64,000 nt of DNA from Geodermatophilus ruber (GCF_900114385.1 NZ_FOSW01000010.1:121876-185875), one strand, 5' to 3'; counted from the first letter of the stretch, positions 43,047 through 52,812 are shown. Numbers and translations: made by a program. The notes: a model not told the origin generated them from the sequence alone.

Positions 43047-43993
43047 CCACGAAGGTCGCCATCGTCGGCTCGGGCAACATCGGCACCGACCTGATGATCA
43101 AGATCCAGCGCTTGTCCGAGGAGCTCGAGGTCGCCGCGCTGGTCGGTATCGACCCGGACTCCGACGGCCTGGCCCGCGCCCGGCGCGCCGGCGTCCGGAC
43201 GACGGCTGACGGCGTGCAGGGGCTCATCGCGATGCCCGGCTTCGAGGAGATCGGGATCGTCCTGGACGCCACGTCGGCCCGGGCGCACGTGGCCAACGCC
43301 GAGGCGCTGGCCCCCTACGGGAAGCGGCTGATCGACCTCACGCCCGCCGCCATCGGCCCCTACGTCGTGCCGACGGTCAACCTCGACCAGCACCTGGCCG
43401 AGGGGAACGTGAACATGGTGACCTGCGGGGGGCAGGCCACGATCCCGGTCGTGGCCGCCGTGGCCGCCGTGGCGCCGGTGCACTGGGCGGAGATCGTCGC
43501 CTCGATCTCCTCGCGCTCGGCCGGGCCGGGGACCCGGGCCAACATCGACGAGTTCACCGAGACCACCGCGCGCGCGATCGAGGTCGTCGGCGGGGCGGCC
43601 CGCGGCAAGGCGATCATCGTGCTCAACCCGGCCGATCCGCCGCTGATCATGCGGGACACGGTGCTGTGCGTCGTCGACGACTGCGACCGCGACGCGGTCA
43701 CCGCCTCGGTGGAGGAGATGGTCGCCCGGGTCCAGGCCTACGTCCCCGGCTACCGGCTCAAGCAGGCCGTGCAGTTCACCCCGCTGCCGGCGTCGGAGTC
43801 GCTGCGCACCCTGCTGGGGGACGACGCCCCCGCGGTCGACCGCCTGCAGGTGTCGGTGTTCCTCGAGGTCGAGGGCGCCGCGCACTACCTGCCCGCCTAC
43901 GCCGGCAACCTCGACATCATGACCTCGGCTGCTCTGCAGGTGGCCGAGCGGATCGCCGCCGGCACGTCCCAGCTCCTGGAGACCCGCTCATGA
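43043..43993 (+). CDS. mhpF: Acetaldehyde dehydrogenase (acetylating)
   Basis: 316 residues from GTG 43043, overlapping mhpD. NAD motif [17 protein letters not shown] at the start, catalytic Cys128 in [20 protein letters not shown], and [31 protein letters not shown] and [18 protein letters not shown] near the end, as in MhpF/BphJ/HsaG. It oxidises acetaldehyde with CoA to acetyl-CoA. In this family it forms a channelling complex with the aldolase encoded next (ATGA overlap at 43990). Confidence 0.95.
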   Translation: MTTKVAIVGSGNIGTDLMIKIQRLSEELEVAALVGIDPDSDGLARARRAGVRTTADGVQGLIAMPGFEEIGIVLDATSARAHVANAEALAPYGKRLIDLTPAAIGPYVVPTVNLDQHLAEGNVNMVTCGGQATIPVVAAVAAVAPVHWAEIVASISSRSAGPGTRANIDEFTETTARAIEVVGGAARGKAIIVLNPADPPLIMRDTVLCVVDDCDRDAVTASVEEMVARVQAYVPGYRLKQAVQFTPLPASESLRTLLGDDAPAVDRLQVSVFLEVEGAAHYLPAYAGNLDIMTSAALQVAERIAAGTSQLLETRS

Positions 43994-45042
43994 CCAGCAT
44001 CTACGTCCAGGACGTCACCCTGCGGGACGGCATGCACGCCGTCCGGCACCGCGTGGGCGTCGACCGGGTCCGGGCCATCGCCGCGGCGCTGGACGCCGCC
44101 GGCGTCGACGCGATCGAGGTGGCCCACGGCGACGGGCTGGCCGGCGCGAGCCTGACCTACGGGCCCGGCAGCCACACCGACGACGAGTGGATCTCCGCCG
44201 CCGCCGAGGTGGTGAAGAACGCGCGGCTGACCACCCTGCTGCTGCCGGGCATCGGCACCATCGGGAACCTCGAGCGCGCCCACGCTCTCGGCGTGACCTC
44301 GGTGCGGGTGGCCACCCACTCCACCGAGGGGGACGTCGCCGCGCAGCACATCGGCAAGGCCCGCGAGTTGGGCATGGACGTCTCCGGCTTCCTGATGATG
44401 AGCCACATGACGCCGGCGGCCGAGCTGGCCCGGCAGGCCAAGCTGATGGAGTCCTACGGAGCGCACTGCGTCTACGTCACCGACTCCGGCGGCCGGCTGA
44501 CGATGGACGGCGTCCGCGAGCGGGTGCGCGCCTACCGCGACGTCCTGGACGAGGGCACGCAGATCGGCGTGCACGCCCACCAGAACCTCTCCCTGGCGGT
44601 GGCCAACTCCGTGGTCGCGGTGGAGGAGGGCGTGTACCGGGTCGACGCCTCGCTGGCCGGCCTGGGCGCCGGTGCCGGGAACTGCCCGATCGAGCCGCTT
44701 ATCGCCGTCGCCTCGATCCAGGGCTGGGACCACCGCTGCGACCTGTTCGCCCTGCAGGACGCCGCCGACGACCTGGTCCGCCCCCTGCAGGACCGGCCGG
44801 TGCAGGTGGACCGGGAGACGTTGACGCTGGGCTACGCCGGGGTGTACTCCAGCTTCCTGCGCCACGCGGAGAAGGCCGCGGCGCAGTACGGCCTGGACAC
44901 CCGCGACGTCCTCGTCGAGATCGGCCGCCGGCGGCTGGTCGGCGGCCAGGAGGACATGATCGTCGACGTCGCCCTCGATCTCGTCGCCGCCCGCCCGACC
45001 GGCGCGGAGCCCTCTGCAGGCGCGGCCGCCGCTCCGCGGTGA
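43990..45042 (+). CDS. mhpE: 4-hydroxy-2-oxovalerate aldolase
   Basis: 350 residues. HMGL-like DRE-TIM barrel: [44 protein letters not shown], the metal-binding [14 protein letters not shown], and [16 protein letters not shown]. It cleaves 4-hydroxy-2-oxovalerate to pyruvate and acetaldehyde, the latter passing to MhpF. The C-terminal 20 residues are Ala/Pro-rich and extend beyond the usual end, overlapping the start of fbiD. With mhpD and mhpF it completes conversion of any meta-cleavage dienoate to central metabolites. Confidence 0.95.
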   Translation: MTSIYVQDVTLRDGMHAVRHRVGVDRVRAIAAALDAAGVDAIEVAHGDGLAGASLTYGPGSHTDDEWISAAAEVVKNARLTTLLLPGIGTIGNLERAHALGVTSVRVATHSTEGDVAAQHIGKARELGMDVSGFLMMSHMTPAAELARQAKLMESYGAHCVYVTDSGGRLTMDGVRERVRAYRDVLDEGTQIGVHAHQNLSLAVANSVVAVEEGVYRVDASLAGLGAGAGNCPIEPLIAVASIQGWDHRCDLFALQDAADDLVRPLQDRPVQVDRETLTLGYAGVYSSFLRHAEKAAAQYGLDTRDVLVEIGRRRLVGGQEDMIVDVALDLVAARPTGAEPSAGAAAAPR

Positions 45043-45713
45043 TCCTGCCCGGCTGGACGGTGCTCGTGCCGGTCAAGGCGCTGGACCGGGCGAAGTCCCG
45101 CCTGCGGGCGTCCACCGGCCGGGACACGTCGGCGCTGGCGCTGGCCTTCGCCCTGGACACGGTCGAGGCGGCCGGCCGGGCCGGCGGCGTCGGCGGCGTG
45201 CACGTGATCACGGCGGACCCGCTCGTCGCGGCGGAGGCGGTGGGGATGGGCGCCGCCGTCCTCCCGGATCTCGGCGGCGGAGTCCTCAACCTCGCGGTCG
45301 GCCGGGCCGCGGAGCTGCTTGCCGGGCCGGACGCCGGGGTCGGGCTCGGGCTCGCGGTGCTCCCCGCAGACCTGCCCGGGCTGGACCCGGCCGACCTCGA
45401 ACTCGCCCTGTCGGCGGCGACGGCCCATCCCCGGGCCTTCCTCGCCGATGCCGGGGGAGTCGGGACCACGCTGCTCACCGCTCGTGCGGGGCACCGACTC
45501 GAGCCCCGATACGGCCCCGGTTCCGCCGCTGCCCACCAGGCGGGGGGAGCGCACCCGCTCGGTGTCCCGGCGCCTACGGTGCGCGCCGACGTCGATCGAT
45601 CGGCCGATCTGCGCGCCCTGCGCCACCGCCCCTGTGGCCGGCGGACCCGGGAGTGGCTCGACGGTCACCCGGACCGGCCCTCGACCGGTGCGGCCCTCGT
45701 GTACGGGGCCTGA
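45039..45713 (+). CDS. fbiD: 2-phospho-lactate/phosphoenolpyruvate guanylyltransferase (CofC/FbiD)
   Basis: 224 residues from GTG 45039, overlapping mhpE. GTVL-type start [37 protein letters not shown], then [61 protein letters not shown] and [23 protein letters not shown] match CofC/FbiD. The enzyme makes the GDP-linked three-carbon donor that FbiA joins to FO in F420 synthesis. It is the last gene of the LLM-fbiC-mhpDFE operon, and so the second F420 gene in a catabolic transcript. fbiA and fbiB are not in the window. Confidence 0.9.
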   Translation: MILPGWTVLVPVKALDRAKSRLRASTGRDTSALALAFALDTVEAAGRAGGVGGVHVITADPLVAAEAVGMGAAVLPDLGGGVLNLAVGRAAELLAGPDAGVGLGLAVLPADLPGLDPADLELALSAATAHPRAFLADAGGVGTTLLTARAGHRLEPRYGPGSAAAHQAGGAHPLGVPAPTVRADVDRSADLRALRHRPCGRRTREWLDGHPDRPSTGAALVYGA

Positions 45714-45741
45714 CGCCGGTCGGCCCGCGCGTTCGTCCGGG

Positions 45742-45791
45742 CCCGTGCCGGCCGCGGCGTCACAGCGGGAGTGCATCGCGACCGGCACGGG
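45742..45791. terminator. Possible terminator between convergent fbiD and amidohydrolase genes
   Basis: CCCGTGCCGG (45742-45751) pairs with CCGGCACGGG (45782-45791) across a 30-base loop that has no clear inner structure. It lies in the 96-bp gap between the stops of two convergent genes. Weak because of the long loop. Confidence 0.4.
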
Positions 45792-45809
45792 GGCGTTCCG
45801 GGTGACCGG

Positions 45810-47225
45810 TCAGGCGCCCACCATCGACCGCCACGGCCGGACGGCGAGGCGGTCGGTGCCGGCCCGGGCGGTCAGCCCGGCGGCCGCGGCCGCGGACCGG
45901 GCCCGCACGTCGGCCTCGTCCGCCGTGGTCAGGGCGCCGCCGGAGACCACCAGCCGCCCGTCGACGTAGACCCGGTCGACCTCGTCCCCGCGCTGGCTGT
46001 AGACCAGCGAGGACACCGCGGCGTGCACCGGCGTCGCGCACAGGTTGGACAGGTCCAGCACGACCACGTCGGCCCGCTTGCCGGCCTCCAGCGAGCCGAT
46101 CGAGTCGGCCATCCCCAGGGCGCGGGCGCCGTCGATGGTGGCCATCTCCAGCGCCTTCTCCGCCGTCATGATCTCCGGGTCGCGGTGCACCCCCTTGTGG
46201 ATCAGCGCCGCGAACTTCATGGCCTGCAGCATCGAGTGGTTCGACGAGGAGGCCGGGCCGTCCGAGGCGAGCCCCACCGTGATGCCGCGCCGCTGCATCG
46301 CCGGCACCGGCGCGAACCCCGAGCCGAGGTAGAGGTTGGAGCACGGGTTGTGCGAGACCTTCGTGTCCGACTCCTGGATCAGGTCCAGGTCCCGGACGTC
46401 GACCTGCACGCAGTGCGCCGCCAGCAGGTCGGGGCCCAGCAGCCCGGTGTGCGCGGCGAACGGCACGTCGCGCATCCCGTACCGGCGGATCGACTCCTCG
46501 ACGTCGAACGGCGACTCGGCCAGGTGCATGGTGACCAGCGCCCCGGTGGCGTCGGCCAGGGCGCGGGTCTCCCGCAGCGTCGGCTCGTCCACCGTCCAGC
46601 TCATGCACGGCGCCAGCCCCACGGTCACCCGCGACCCGGGCCGGTTCCACTCGTCGATCAGCCGCGCGGCGTCGGCGAGCGCGGCGTCCAGCGGCTGCAC
46701 CAGCTCCGGCGGGGCGCCGACGTCGGCCCCGGACGTCATGTAGCCCCGGGCCATCACCCCGCGGATGCCGACGTCGCTCATGGCCGCGGCCACCGCGTCC
46801 CCGAGCCCCGCCCGCGGGTGCACGTACATGAAGTCCAGCAGCGTGGTGGTGCCGGTGGTCAGCGCCTCCGCGCAGCCGTGCAGCGCGCCGGCATAGCAGT
46901 CCTCGGGGGTGAGCTGCACCGCCGAGGGACCGGTCATCGTCAGGAACCAGTCCGACAGCACCCGGTCATCGCCCAGCCCCTTGAGCAGGGTCTGGAACAG
47001 GTGGGTGTGGGTGTTGACGAAGCCGGGCAGCACCACCTTCCCGGCGCAGTCGACGACGTCGGCGTCCGGATGGGCGGCGAGCACCTCGGCGGAGGGCCCG
47101 ACGGCGAGGATCGTGCCCTCGGCGGAGAACGCCACCGCCCCGTCGGTCAGCACCCGCCGGGCGTCGTCCATCGTGACGACGGTCGCGCCGAAGAGGACGG
47201 TGACCGGGCCCCCCGCGCAGGTCAT
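45810..47225 (-). CDS. Amidohydrolase/deaminase of the AtzA/TrzA (8-oxoguanine deaminase) group
   Basis: 471 residues from ATG 47225, overlapping the stop of the molybdenum subunit (ATGA). Two-part amidohydrolase fold with metal ligands His73/His75 (VNTHTHLFQTLLKG), TMHLAESPFDVEES, AHCVQVDVRDL and LASDGPASSSNHSMLQAMK. The sequences around LLKGLGDDRVLSDWF and SHNPCSNLYLGSG are typical of AtzA/TrzA/8-oxoguanine deaminase members. It would remove an amino or other group from a purine- or triazine-like ring. Following a ring-hydroxylating molybdenum enzyme in one transcript, it could deaminate the hydroxylated ring. Substrate is inference. Confidence 0.88.
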   Translation of the reverse strand: MTCAGGPVTVLFGATVVTMDDARRVLTDGAVAFSAEGTILAVGPSAEVLAAHPDADVVDCAGKVVLPGFVNTHTHLFQTLLKGLGDDRVLSDWFLTMTGPSAVQLTPEDCYAGALHGCAEALTTGTTTLLDFMYVHPRAGLGDAVAAAMSDVGIRGVMARGYMTSGADVGAPPELVQPLDAALADAARLIDEWNRPGSRVTVGLAPCMSWTVDEPTLRETRALADATGALVTMHLAESPFDVEESIRRYGMRDVPFAAHTGLLGPDLLAAHCVQVDVRDLDLIQESDTKVSHNPCSNLYLGSGFAPVPAMQRRGITVGLASDGPASSSNHSMLQAMKFAALIHKGVHRDPEIMTAEKALEMATIDGARALGMADSIGSLEAGKRADVVVLDLSNLCATPVHAAVSSLVYSQRGDEVDRVYVDGRLVVSGGALTTADEADVRARSAAAAAGLTARAGTDRLAVRPWRSMVGA

Positions 47226-49543
47226 GCCGACGCCCCCGCCGACCGGAGCAGCTGCCACACCGCGGCCGGCTTGAGCGGGGTGCGGGTGACCGTGACGCCC
47301 AGGTGCTCGATCGCATCGGCGACGGCGTTGGCCACCGCCGAGTGGGCGCCGATCGCGCCGCCCTCGCCCATGCCCTTGACGCCCAGCGGGTTGAGCGGGG
47401 ACTTCGACTCCAGGTGGCCGATCTCGACGTCGGGCACGTCCAGCGAACCGGGGATCAGGTAGTCCATGAACGACGTCGACTGCGGCTGGCCGTCCTCGCC
47501 GTAGACCAGCTCCTCCATCAGCGCCCCGCCCAGGCCCTGGGCCACCCCGCCGACGATCTGCCCCTCGGCGTTGCGCGGGTTGACGATCGTCCCGGCGTCG
47601 TTGACCACCACGTACCGGCCGACGGTCGTGTAGCCGGTGTGCGGGTCGACCTCCACCTCGGCGATGTGGATGCCGTAGGAGTAGGGCGCGGCCAGGTTCT
47701 CGAAGTACTGCACCGACTCCAGGTCCGGCTCCATGCCGGCCGGGCGGCTGCCGCCGGGGCTGGCGGCCGCGGCGACCTGCGCCCAGCTCACCGACGACGC
47801 CGGGACGCCCTTGACCGAGAAGGCGCCGTCCTCGAGCACCAGGTCGGCCGGGTCGGCCTCGAGCAGGTGCGCGGCCAGTTCCTCGGCCTTGTCCCGCACC
47901 TTGCGGGCGGCCAGCACCAGGGCCGTTCCCGCCATGACCGCGTTGCGGCTGGCGTAGGTGCCCATCCCGAAGGGCAGCCGGCCGGTGTCGCCGAACACGA
48001 GCTTGATCGAGTCGTACGGCACCTGCAGCTCGTCGGCGGCGATCTGGGCCAGCATCGTGGCGGTGCCCTGACCCATCGGGGCGGCGCCGGAGACGACCGT
48101 GACCTCGCCGGTGGGGTCCACCCGCACGCTGCCGCCCTCGAACGGGCCGGGTCCGGTGATCTGGTGGTAGACGCAGATCCCCAGGCCGACGAGCCGGCCC
48201 TCGTCCCGGGCCGCCCGCTGGCGGGCCGGGAAACCGGCGTAGTCGATCATCTCCAGGGCCTTGTCCAGCCCGGCCGGGAAGTCGCCGCTGTCGAGCACCA
48301 CCGCCGCCTCCGCCGACGCCAGCCCGGTGTCGAAGGGCAGCTCCTCGGGGGTGAGCAGGTTCCTGCGGCGCAGCTCGGCGCGGTCGATGCCCAGCTCGCG
48401 GGCGACGATGTCGAGCAGCCGCTCCCGGGCGAACGTCGATTCGGGCGCGCCCGCGCCGCGGTAGGGCGAGGCCGGGGCCTTGTTGGTGGAGGCGCAGACC
48501 GCCTCGACCCGGTAGTTCGGCACCCGGTAGACCCCGCCGAGGCTGGTGGCGGAGAGCGAGGCGTTGATCACGCCGAGCGGCCGCTGGTAGGCGCCGCAGT
48601 CGGTGATGTGCCGGGCCCGCAGGCCGAGGATCGTGCCGTCGTCGCGCAGCGCGATCTCCACCTCGTGGATCTGCTCGCGGGAGTGGGCGATGGACAGGAA
48701 GTGCTCGTTGCGGTCCTCGATCCACTTGACCGGCTTGCCGGTGCGGACCGCGGCGAAGGGCACGAGGAAGTCCTCGGAGTTGAAGTCGGCCTTGACCCCG
48801 AACCCGCCGCCGATGTCGGGGGTGATCACCCGGATCGCGCGGGCCGGCATGGCGAGCATCCCGGCGAGGATCGTGCGCACCGTGTGCGGCCACTGGGTGG
48901 AGTTCCAGACGGTGAGCTCCCCGGTGACGGCGTCCCGCGAGGCGACGACGCCGCGGGTCTCCATCGGGATGCCGGTGTAGCGCTGCATGTCCAGCCGCTC
49001 GCGGATCACCCGGTCGGCGGCGGCGAAGGCCGCGTCGACGTCGCCGGTCTGGTAGACCTGCCGCGCCGCGACGTTGTCCGGCGCGTTGGCGTGCAGCACG
49101 GGCGCGCCGGGCTGGATGGCCGCGTAGGCGTCGACCACCGCCTCGAGCGGCTCGTACTCGACCTCGATCAGCTCGAGCGCGTCCTCGGCGACGTGCCGGC
49201 TCTCGGCCACCACGACGGCCACCGGCTCCCCGACGAACCGGACGGTGTCGGTGGCCAGCGGGTACTGCGGGGCCGGGTGGAAGGTGTCCATCGCGAACAG
49301 CGCCGGGATCGCCGGCGGCTGCGCGCCCAGGTCGGCGGCGGAGAAGGCGTCGTCGACGCCGGGCAGCGCGCGGGCGGCGCCGACGTCGACCGACAGCACC
49401 CGGGCGTGCGCGTGCGGGCTGCGCAGCACCGCCATGTGCCGCAGCCCCGGCACCTGGATGTCGTCGACGTAGGCGGCCTCGCCGCGCAGCAGCCGGGGGT
49501 CCTCGAGGCGCTTGACGTTCGCGCCGATGGTCTGCACGCCCAT
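47222..49543 (-). CDS. Xanthine dehydrogenase/CoxL-family molybdopterin-binding large subunit
   Basis: 773 residues, full length for the family. N-terminal VKRLEDPRLLRGEAAYVDDIQVPGLRHMAVLRSPHAHARVLSVDVGAARALPGV, MoCo-binding TPDIGGGFGVKADF and GQGTATMLAQIAADEL, and catalytic Glu in GVKGMGEGGAIGAHSAVANAVADAI. The active-site loop reads ASPYRGAGAPES, not the AYRCSFR loop of true CO dehydrogenase, so this is the general hydroxylase form. It hydroxylates an aromatic heterocycle or aldehyde with water as oxygen donor. The small and medium subunits are encoded upstream (49545, 50129). Cytoplasmic heterotrimer expected. Confidence 0.92.
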   Translation of the reverse strand: MGVQTIGANVKRLEDPRLLRGEAAYVDDIQVPGLRHMAVLRSPHAHARVLSVDVGAARALPGVDDAFSAADLGAQPPAIPALFAMDTFHPAPQYPLATDTVRFVGEPVAVVVAESRHVAEDALELIEVEYEPLEAVVDAYAAIQPGAPVLHANAPDNVAARQVYQTGDVDAAFAAADRVIRERLDMQRYTGIPMETRGVVASRDAVTGELTVWNSTQWPHTVRTILAGMLAMPARAIRVITPDIGGGFGVKADFNSEDFLVPFAAVRTGKPVKWIEDRNEHFLSIAHSREQIHEVEIALRDDGTILGLRARHITDCGAYQRPLGVINASLSATSLGGVYRVPNYRVEAVCASTNKAPASPYRGAGAPESTFARERLLDIVARELGIDRAELRRRNLLTPEELPFDTGLASAEAAVVLDSGDFPAGLDKALEMIDYAGFPARQRAARDEGRLVGLGICVYHQITGPGPFEGGSVRVDPTGEVTVVSGAAPMGQGTATMLAQIAADELQVPYDSIKLVFGDTGRLPFGMGTYASRNAVMAGTALVLAARKVRDKAEELAAHLLEADPADLVLEDGAFSVKGVPASSVSWAQVAAAASPGGSRPAGMEPDLESVQYFENLAAPYSYGIHIAEVEVDPHTGYTTVGRYVVVNDAGTIVNPRNAEGQIVGGVAQGLGGALMEELVYGEDGQPQSTSFMDYLIPGSLDVPDVEIGHLESKSPLNPLGVKGMGEGGAIGAHSAVANAVADAIEHLGVTVTRTPLKPAAVWQLLRSAGASA

Positions 49544-49544
49544 G

Positions 49545-50132
49545 TCAGCGCTCCCAGGTCTCGTCGGCGGCCTGGACCGAGCGGACGATGCCCTGGTAGC
49601 CGGTGCACCGGCAGAGGTTGCCGGACACCGCCTCCCGGATCTCGGCCTCGTCGGCGCCGCGGTTGTCCCGCAGGAAGTCGTAGGTGGTGAGCAGGATGCC
49701 CGGCGTGCAGAAGCCGCACTGCAGGCCGTGGTGGTCCCAGAACGCCTGCTGGATCGGGTGCAGCCGGTCGCCCTCGGCCAGCCCCTCGACCGTCGTGAAC
49801 TCCGCGCCGTCGGCCTGGACGGCGAACATCAGGCAGGCCCGGATCGGCTCGCCGTCCATCAGGACCGTGCAGGCCCCGCACACGCCGTGCTCGCAGCCCA
49901 CGTGCGTGCCGGTCAGGCCGAGGTCCTCGCGGAGGAACTCCACCAGCGAGCGTCGGACCGAGACGGTGCGCTCGTGCACGGTCCCGTTGACCGTGACCCG
50001 GATCGACTTCTCCGCGGCCGGGGTCGCCACTGCCGGGCGGTCCTCCACATGCATCGTCTGCTCGCTTCCCCGGCCGGTCGTGCCCGGCGCGCTGGTCGGT
50101 TCGGTGGGTGCGGTGGTGGGCGGCACGGTCAT
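49545..50132 (-). CDS. [2Fe-2S] small subunit of molybdenum hydroxylase
   Basis: 195 residues. The ferredoxin-like cluster motif [20 protein letters not shown] and the second cluster [16 protein letters not shown]...[16 protein letters not shown] give the eight cysteines of the CoxS family. The usual subunit is about 160 residues; here some 40 extra Thr/Pro-rich residues precede [13 protein letters not shown]. The ATG at 50132 overlaps the FAD-subunit stop (50129), supporting it; an internal ATG (MHVEDRP) would give the standard length. It passes electrons from the Mo site to FAD. Confidence 0.9.
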   Translation of the reverse strand: MTVPPTTAPTEPTSAPGTTGRGSEQTMHVEDRPAVATPAAEKSIRVTVNGTVHERTVSVRRSLVEFLREDLGLTGTHVGCEHGVCGACTVLMDGEPIRACLMFAVQADGAEFTTVEGLAEGDRLHPIQQAFWDHHGLQCGFCTPGILLTTYDFLRDNRGADEAEIREAVSGNLCRCTGYQGIVRSVQAADETWER

Positions 50133-51016
50133 GCCGCCGCGGCGGAGGACCGCCCGGTCGCCTCGGTGAGGGCCCGCTCCAGCAGGTGGGCGGCCAGGGC
50201 GCGGCGGTACTCCGCGGGGCCGTGCACGTCCGGCGGCGGATCGAGGGTGGCCGCGTAGTCGGCGGCGAGTTCGGCGAAGGTGCCCGCCGCCGGCGCCTGG
50301 CCGACCAGACCGTCCTCGAGCTCGCGGGCGTGCACGGTGCCGCCGGCCACCCCGGCCAGCGCGATGCCGGCGCGGGTGATCCGGCCGTCGGCGACGGTGA
50401 TCGCGGCGGCGACCGCGACCTGGGCGAAGTCCCCGCGGCGGCGGCTGACCTCCAGGAAGGAGGTGCCGGTGCCGGCCGGCCAGGCGGGCACGCGGATCGC
50501 GACGAGCAACTCCTCGGGGGCCAGGCAGGTGGTGAAGAAGCCCTCGAAGAACTCATCGGGGCCCACCTCGCGCTGGCCGTCGGCGCTGCGCAGGCAGAGG
50601 GTGGCGCCCAGGGCGGTGACGGCGGCGGGCAGCTCCGCCGCGGGGTCGGCATGCGCCAGGCTGCCGCCGAGCGTGCCGCGGGCGCGGATCTGCTGGTGTC
50701 CGACGTAGCCGACGGCCTCGGGGAGCAGGCCCCACGCCGAGGGCCGGGGCAGCTGCCCGGGTAGCCGCGTCTCGAGCGCCCGCTGGCGGACCGCCGCGCC
50801 CAGGGTCAGCGAGTCGGCGGCGACCTCGATGCCGTCGAGACCGGCCACGTGGTTGATGTCCACGAGGACGGCGGGCCGGGCCAGCCGGAAGTTGAGCATC
50901 GGTACCAGGCTCTGGCCGCCGGCCAGGACCTTGGCCTCGTCGCCGTGCTCGGCCAGCACGTCGAGGGTCTCCTCGATCGTGGTGGGGGCGAGGTAGTCGA
51001 ACGGAGCAGGTTTCAC
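50129..51016 (-). CDS. FAD-binding medium subunit of molybdenum hydroxylase
   Basis: 295 residues from GTG 51016 with AGAGGGA before it. CoxM family: [55 protein letters not shown], then [33 protein letters not shown], the second FAD element. The C-terminal domain has [23 protein letters not shown] passes electrons to the final acceptor. It is the first gene of the leftward operon M-S-L-amidohydrolase and is divergent from the PucR gene. No CoxD/CoxE/CoxF-type accessory gene is seen in the window. Confidence 0.92.
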   Translation of the reverse strand: MKPAPFDYLAPTTIEETLDVLAEHGDEAKVLAGGQSLVPMLNFRLARPAVLVDINHVAGLDGIEVAADSLTLGAAVRQRALETRLPGQLPRPSAWGLLPEAVGYVGHQQIRARGTLGGSLAHADPAAELPAAVTALGATLCLRSADGQREVGPDEFFEGFFTTCLAPEELLVAIRVPAWPAGTGTSFLEVSRRRGDFAQVAVAAAITVADGRITRAGIALAGVAGGTVHARELEDGLVGQAPAAGTFAELAADYAATLDPPPDVHGPAEYRRALAAHLLERALTEATGRSSAAAA

Positions 51017-51106
51017 CAAGTCCCTCTTTCTCCGGTTCGGGGTGCGGACGCACCGCTCACCCGTTCGTGGGAGGCCATCCTGGCGAACCGGTCCGGCGTG
51101 ACTCCA

Positions 51107-51150
51107 TGGACGTTCTGTGGCGTCTTGGTCCCCAGCGCTGGACGTTCTGT
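51107..51150. repeat. Direct repeat TGGACGTTCTGT in the molybdenum-hydroxylase/pucR divergent region
   Basis: TGGACGTTCTGT occurs at 51107-51118 and again at 51139-51150, 32 bases (three helical turns) apart. A second repeated string, GACTCCATG, occurs at 51100-51108 and 51165-51173. Both lie in the 163-bp gap between the leftward hydroxylase operon and the rightward pucR gene. Repeats on one helix face suit a regulator that binds as an oligomer, such as the PucR encoded next door. That is inference. Confidence 0.5.
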
Positions 51151-51179
51151 CCCACCCCTGCTGGACTCCATGCGTGGTC

Positions 51180-52685
51180 GTGACCCTGGGTGAGGTTCTC
51201 CGGCTCGACGCCGTGCAGCGAGCCGCCCCGGAACTCGTCGTGGGCGCCGAGCTGCTCGACCGTCCGGTCCGGTGGGTGCACACCAGCGAGCTGGCCGAGG
51301 CGGCCTACCTGCTCAAGGGCGGTGAGCTGCTGCTGACCACCGGCCTGGGGATCACCGGCCGCGGCGCGGTGGGGGAGGCCGCCTACGTCGCCGCGCTGGC
51401 GCAACGGGGCGTGGCGGCGCTGGCCCTGGAGCTGGGCTGGACCTTCCCCGAGGCGCCGGCCGCCCTGATCGCCGCCTGCCGCGAGCACCGGCTGCCGCTG
51501 CTGGTGCTGCGCGAGGTGGTGCCGTTCGTCGAGATGACCGAGCAGATCCAGACCGCGCTGCTCGACCGTGCCGCCGAGGGCGCCCGCCGGGAGCGCGACG
51601 TCCGGCAGGCGCTCACCGACGCGCTCCTCGACGGCGCCGGCCCCCAGGACCTGACGGCCGTGATGGCCGAGCTGGCCCGGGCGCCGGTGGTGGTCACCAC
51701 GGCCGACGGCGCGCTCGTCGCCGCGGCCGGCCTGCCCCCCGGGGCTTCCCGTCGGCGTGGCCGCCCCGTCGCCCGCCGGGACGTCGTCCTGCTCGAACGG
51801 CACTGGGGGCAGGTCGCCGTCCTGCCGCCGGGCCGGGCCGACGACCCCGCGCTGCCCGCGCTGGTCTCCTACGGGGCCGAGGCGCTCGGCCTGGCCCTGC
51901 TGCGGTCGGCGGCCGGCGGCGACCTCGACGACCGCCGCCGGCAGCTGCTCGCCGACCTCACCGAGCGCCGCTGGCGGGCGGCGGGCGAGCTGGTCACGCG
52001 GGCGCGCGTGCTGGGCCTGTCGTTCCCCCCGGACGCCCGCTACGCGGCGCTGGTGGTCACCGACCTGGGCCGGGCCGACCTCGACGCCGTCGCCCGGGCG
52101 GCCGCGGGAGCCCTGGCCCCCGGGAGCGCCCTGGTCGCCGACCTGGGTGCGGACGTCGTCGCCGTCGTCCGCACCTCGGCGGTGCTGGCCGCCGCGCGGG
52201 CGGTGCTCGTCGCGGTGGATGCGCTCGGGGTGCCGTCCGCGCGGGTGGTCGCCGGTGCGGTCGTGGCGCGGCTGGAGGACGTCGACCGGTCCGTGGCCCG
52301 CGCGCGCAGCGCCCTGCGGCTGGCCGCCGCCGGTGAACGCGTGGTGGCGGCCGGGCAGATGACGGCGCGGTTGCTGCTCGACGGGGTCCGGCAGGAGCCG
52401 CTGGCCGAGCAGCTGGTGGGCGAGGAGCTCGGCCGGCTGATCGCCCACGACGCCGCACACGGCAGCGAGCTGGTGCGGACGCTGCGGGTCTACCTGGCCC
52501 ACTCCTCGTCCAAGGTGCGGACGGCGGAGGCGCTGCGGTTGCGCCGGCAGACGCTCTACCTGCGGCTGCAGCGCATCGAGGAGCTCATCGGCGACGTGCA
52601 CGCCCCGCAGCGGCACGCCGGGCTGGTCGTCGCGCTGGCCCTGGCCGACCTCCCGGGCGGCGGCACCCGGGGGGCGCGCGGCTGA
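51180..52685 (+). CDS. PucR-family transcriptional regulator
   Basis: 501 residues from GTG 51180 (GTG 51174 also possible); a longer reading frame upstream would run through the repeats and is unlikely. The N-terminal PucR domain reads TLGEVLRLDAVQRAAPELVVGAELLDRPVRWVHTSELAEAAYLLKGGELLLTTGLGI. The C-terminal helix-turn-helix (HTH_30) is ELVRTLRVYLAHSSSKVRTAEALRLRRQTLYLRLQRIEELIG. PucR-type proteins control purine or other nitrogen-ring catabolism. Divergent from the molybdenum hydroxylase and deaminase genes, it is their likely activator, consistent with a purine-like or N-heterocyclic substrate. Confidence 0.9.
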   Translation: MTLGEVLRLDAVQRAAPELVVGAELLDRPVRWVHTSELAEAAYLLKGGELLLTTGLGITGRGAVGEAAYVAALAQRGVAALALELGWTFPEAPAALIAACREHRLPLLVLREVVPFVEMTEQIQTALLDRAAEGARRERDVRQALTDALLDGAGPQDLTAVMAELARAPVVVTTADGALVAAAGLPPGASRRRGRPVARRDVVLLERHWGQVAVLPPGRADDPALPALVSYGAEALGLALLRSAAGGDLDDRRRQLLADLTERRWRAAGELVTRARVLGLSFPPDARYAALVVTDLGRADLDAVARAAAGALAPGSALVADLGADVVAVVRTSAVLAAARAVLVAVDALGVPSARVVAGAVVARLEDVDRSVARARSALRLAAAGERVVAAGQMTARLLLDGVRQEPLAEQLVGEELGRLIAHDAAHGSELVRTLRVYLAHSSSKVRTAEALRLRRQTLYLRLQRIEELIGDVHAPQRHAGLVVALALADLPGGGTRGARG

Positions 52686-52688
52686 CCG

Positions 52689-52709
52689 GCACATAACGGA
52701 TCGTTGACG
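52689..52709 (+). promoter_or_regulatory. Upstream element shared with the first small zinc-ribbon gene (copy 2)
   Basis: GCACATAACGG ATCG TTGACG, 104 bases upstream of the zinc-ribbon gene at 52813, matches 12850-12870 in 18 of 21 positions, although the two genes are 40 kb apart and the sequence around them is unlike. It lies right after the pucR stop, so it is not coding. AACGGATCGTT also has inverted AACG/CGTT ends. Confidence 0.45.
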
Positions 52710-52812
52710 TGTCGCCCCACCCATCCCGCGACGGGCAGGTCGGGGCCCGCGACCTGGCAGTGTTCCCCCGCCGAAGTCGCACGGACTTCGCCGCAGAACG
52801 AGGAGGCACTCC

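Noticed and set aside
51117..51179. N-terminal extension of PucR from an upstream GTG
   Set aside because: It lacks a ribosome-binding site, has no similarity to PucR N-termini and would place the TGGACGTTCTGT repeats inside the coding region; the family normally starts at the TLGEVL segment.
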